Shown: positions 61,918-64,000 of the stretch, piece after piece
Layout: each line of letters opens with the position of its first letter
Numbering within the stretch: position 1 is the stretch's first letter
From: Pseudomonas brassicacearum
GTDB lineage: Bacteria > Pseudomonadota > Gammaproteobacteria > Pseudomonadales > Pseudomonadaceae
Assembly: GCF_000585995.1 (NCBI RefSeq)
Contig: NZ_CP007410.1
Location: 2,073,430-2,137,429 of the forward strand
Length of the DNA: 64,000 nucleotides
Reading direction: 5' to 3'
The notes under the pieces: model-generated
The model's database searches: none
What the model saw: the letters and a program-made list of their open reading frames with translations, nothing else
Told to the model about the DNA's origin: nothing
Made by a program: the position numbers and the translations under genes

Positions 61918-62015
61918 GTGGCGAGGGAGCTTGCTCCCGCTCGGCTGCGAAGCAGTCGTCGCTCTTTGGATTGGGGTTGCTGCGCAACCCAGCGGGAGCA
62001 AGCTCCCTCGCCACA
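61918..62015. repeat. REP pair, GTGGCGAGGG type, upstream of pdxB
   Basis: GTGGCGAGGGAGCTTGCTCC and its complement around CTCGGCTGCGAAGCAGTCGT, occupying much of the 324-bp gap between the divergent MATE and pdxB genes. I see nothing else there beyond promoter space. Confidence 0.92.
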
Positions 62016-62095
62016 ACATCGTCCACTGAAGTAATGCGCTGGCCCATCAAGGCGCGTAGCGCCTACACTGCCTACCCCGCCAAAGGAGCTCTGCC

Positions 62096-63238
62096 ATGCT
62101 GATCGTCGCTGACGAAAACATCCCCCTGCTTGATGCGTTTTTCCAAGGTTTCGGCGAAATCCGCCGGGTGCCCGGGCGGGGCATCGACCGGGCGACGGTC
62201 GAGCAGGCCGACGTGTTGCTGGTGCGCTCGGTCAGCCAAGTCAATCGGGCGCTGCTGGAAGGCAGCAAGGTGCGCTTCGTCGGTACCTGCACCATCGGCA
62301 CCGATCACCTGGACCTGGATTATTTCGCCGAGGCCGGTATCCGCTGGGCCAGCGCGCCGGGCTGCAATGCCCGTGGCGTGGTGGACTATGTGCTGGGCAG
62401 CCTGATGACCCTGGCTGAAATCGAAGGCGCGGACCTCCAGCAGCGGACCTTCGGCGTGGTGGGTGCCGGCCAGGTAGGCGGGCGGTTGATCGAGGTGCTC
62501 AAGGGGCTTGGCTGGACCGTGAAGGTCTGCGATCCGCCACGCCAAGTCGCCCAAGGGGGCGAGTATGTGAGCCTGGAACAGATCATCGAGCAGTGCGATG
62601 TGATCAGCCTGCACACACCGTTGACCCGCGACGGTGAACACCCGACCTGGCACCTGTTTGACGAAACACGTCTGAACCAGCTCAAGCCCGGCACCTGGTT
62701 GATCAACGCGGCCCGAGGCCCGGTGATCGATAACGCCGCGCTGCGCGAGGTGTTGCTGGAGCGGGAGGACTTGCAAGCGGTGCTGGATGTCTGGGAGCAG
62801 GAGCCGACCGTGGACGTTGACCTGGCCGACCTGTGCGTGGTCGCCACACCGCACATTGCCGGTTACAGCCTCGATGGTCGCCAGCGCGGCACGGCGCAGA
62901 TCTACGAAGCCTTGTGCGTTTTCCTGGAACGACCGGTTGAAGTGCGCCTGAGTGACCTGTTGCCTCGGCCTTGGCTGGCGGGCATCACCCTCGACGCCGA
63001 AACCGATCCGGCCTGGGCCCTGGCAGCGCTGTGCCGGAGTGTGTACGACCCACGTCGCGACGACGCGGATTTTCGCCGCAGCCTGGTGGGAACGGCCAGT
63101 GAGCAACGCAGTGCGTTTGATGCCCTGCGCAAGCACTATCCACCACGCCGGGAAATCGACAGCCTGAAGGTTCGCATCGTAGGAGAGGCCCCGGCTTTGC
63201 AACAGATCGTGACAGCGCTGGGTGCCACTGCCCTTTAA
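62096..63238 (+). CDS. pdxB: Erythronate-4-phosphate dehydrogenase
   Basis: A 380-residue D-2-hydroxyacid dehydrogenase in the DXP-dependent pyridoxal phosphate pathway. The NAD-binding motif is [11 protein letters not shown], followed by LHTPLTRDG and [10 protein letters not shown]. The catalytic Arg/Glu/His are in NAARG, VWEQEP and TPHIAGYS. The C-terminal dimerisation domain ([11 protein letters not shown] to the end) distinguishes PdxB from SerA. GGAG is 9 bases before ATG 62096. Confidence 0.95.
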   Translation: MLIVADENIPLLDAFFQGFGEIRRVPGRGIDRATVEQADVLLVRSVSQVNRALLEGSKVRFVGTCTIGTDHLDLDYFAEAGIRWASAPGCNARGVVDYVLGSLMTLAEIEGADLQQRTFGVVGAGQVGGRLIEVLKGLGWTVKVCDPPRQVAQGGEYVSLEQIIEQCDVISLHTPLTRDGEHPTWHLFDETRLNQLKPGTWLINAARGPVIDNAALREVLLEREDLQAVLDVWEQEPTVDVDLADLCVVATPHIAGYSLDGRQRGTAQIYEALCVFLERPVEVRLSDLLPRPWLAGITLDAETDPAWALAALCRSVYDPRRDDADFRRSLVGTASEQRSAFDALRKHYPPRREIDSLKVRIVGEAPALQQIVTALGATAL

Positions 63239-63252
63239 GGGGGATGCGTTCT

Positions 63253-63359
63253 TGTGGCGAGGGAGCTTGCTCCCGCTCGGCTGCGCAGCAGTCGTCGCTT
63301 CTGGGCCCGCAGGAATGGGGTTGCTTCGCAACCCAGCGGGAGCAAGCTCCCTCGCCACG
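63253..63359. repeat. REP pair, GTGGCGAGGG type, after pdxB
   Basis: GTGGCGAGGGAGCTTGCTCC and its complement around CTCGGCTGCGCAGCAGTCGT and GGTTGCTTCGCAACC. Confidence 0.92.
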
Positions 63360-63384
63360 GAATTTCGGCCAGACGGACAGGCAT

Positions 63385-63408
63385 AAAAAACCCGACATCA
63401 GCGTCGGG
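63385..63408 (-). terminator. Terminator of the PA1571-type gene
   Basis: CCCGAC and GTCGGG with a 6-base loop; read on the minus strand it ends in TTTTTT, about 20 bp past the stop. Confidence 0.9.
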
Positions 63409-63429
63409 TCCAATTGAAGACGGGCTGTA

Positions 63430-63609
63430 TCACTTTTGTTCGGCAGGTTTGACCAGGCGTTTTTCCAGTTCGCTGCACGCCTTCTGGATCATGTCTTCAG
63501 TGATCGGTACTTCGCGCCCTTGGGCGTCGATAAACGAGCAGCCCAGGGACTGGTCCGGTTGCGTGCGGATCACTTGAATCTTGTCGTCGCTGCTGTGTTG
63601 CAAGGACAT
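63430..63609 (-). CDS. PA1571 family small protein
   Basis: A 59-residue protein with LGCSFIDAQGREVPITEDMI and CSELEKRLVKPA, which fits the PA1571 family of pseudomonads; function unknown. ATG 63609 (MSLQHSSDDK) is chosen because GAGGAGA lies about 8 bases upstream. It has its own terminator. Confidence 0.85.
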   Translation of the reverse strand: MSLQHSSDDKIQVIRTQPDQSLGCSFIDAQGREVPITEDMIQKACSELEKRLVKPAEQK

Positions 63610-63868
63610 GGCCTGTCTCCTCATCAGGTTGTGTGCCTACTTTAATGTCGCCAGGTGACCGAGCCATGACACTCCTTGTAGGTTCATGGCGACACCTCCA
63701 CTCAATCAGAAACACCGTTGCGTTTCCAGCCAGACTTTAGACCGATAACATCTATACGCTAGTCGCTGCGGTCATATTTAACCTGACTCATTCTGATTCA
63801 ACCCTGGTTGCGCTGCGTTTCGGTACCGCTGGCCGGTTTTTTTCCTGTTGTTTTATCGGATGCTCCTG

Positions 63869-64000
63869 ATGCTTTCTTCCCAGCAACGCCGCGCCATACG
63901 CCTGGCCAGCGGTTTCATCGCCCCTTATCGCAAGCAGGTTGTCGGCGCTTTACTGGCCCTGATTGTCACCGCCGGTATTACCTTGTCCATGGGGCAAGGC
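63869..64000 (+). CDS. ABC exporter, transmembrane/ATPase fusion, N-terminal fragment
   Basis: Only the first 44 codons are in the window: MLSSQQRRAIRLASGFIAPY, then a first membrane span (VVGALLALIVTAGITLSM) that looks like the start of an MsbA-type ABC exporter. An in-frame ATG at 63860 is an alternative. The gene continues past the window end, so the ATPase domain cannot be checked. Confidence 0.6.
   Translation, partial: MLSSQQRRAIRLASGFIAPYRKQVVGALLALIVTAGITLSMGQG

Overview
The window looks like a chromosomal segment of a Pseudomonas of the fluorescens group. It has high GC, Pseudomonas-type ribosome binding sites, many REP/REPIN palindromes of the GTGGGAGCGAGCTTGCTCGC and GTGGCGAGGGAGCTTGCTCC kinds, and a gene order that follows the P. 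aeruginosa PAO1 stretch from roughly PA1519 to PA1571 as I remember it. Nearly all of it is core genome. The main accessory segment lies at about 37.7-45.5 kb.

Layout. 0-3.4 kb: dacB (PBP4), yggL and a BenE-family permease. 3.6-10.6 kb: a purine catabolism block, with a GntR regulator facing an xdhA-xdhB-xdhC-guaD operon that turns guanine and hypoxanthine/xanthine into urate. 11-18.8 kb: a second GntR regulator, smc, zipA and ligA (chromosome organisation, division, DNA ligation), then a zinc metallopeptidase-like gene. About 20.1 kb: the 4.5S RNA gene (ffs) with a promoter and terminator. 20.4-24.3 kb: a lipoprotein, an XRE regulator, a PAS-GGDEF-EAL protein whose EAL domain looks catalytically dead, and a periplasmic binding protein. 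24.4-28.8 kb: dnaX, ybaB, an NADP-dependent oxidoreductase and recR. 29-31.8 kb: apt, anr and hemN.

32-52.4 kb is the microaerobic respiration region. It holds a TauE/DsbD_2-like membrane protein with ccoS, ccoI, ccoH and ccoG (maturation of cbb3 oxidase), then two tandem structural operons, ccoN1O1Q1P1 and ccoN2O2Q2P2. The regulator Anr is encoded in the same window. Candidate Anr boxes of graded quality lie upstream of hemN, ccoG, ccoN1 and ccoN2. The best one sits inside the coding sequence of the divergent hydrolase gene.

Between ccoG and the cco1 operon lies an accessory island. It contains a complete prePAAR-PAAR-Rhs polymorphic toxin, probably a type VI secretion effector, with a 130-residue C-terminal tail I cannot assign securely. 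Directly behind it is a 336-residue gene that is probably its immunity gene. The island also has a chimeric scar joining an rhs fragment to a fragment of the same immunity family, a DUF6124-type small gene bracketed by two near-identical REPINs, and a Phd/VapC toxin-antitoxin pair.

52.5-64 kb: an alpha/beta hydrolase, the aerotaxis receptor aer, a CPBP protease, acnA, rlmM, tusA, a MATE exporter, pdxB, a PA1571-family small protein and the start of an ABC exporter cut by the window end. I saw no tRNA, rRNA, CRISPR array, IS element or prophage.
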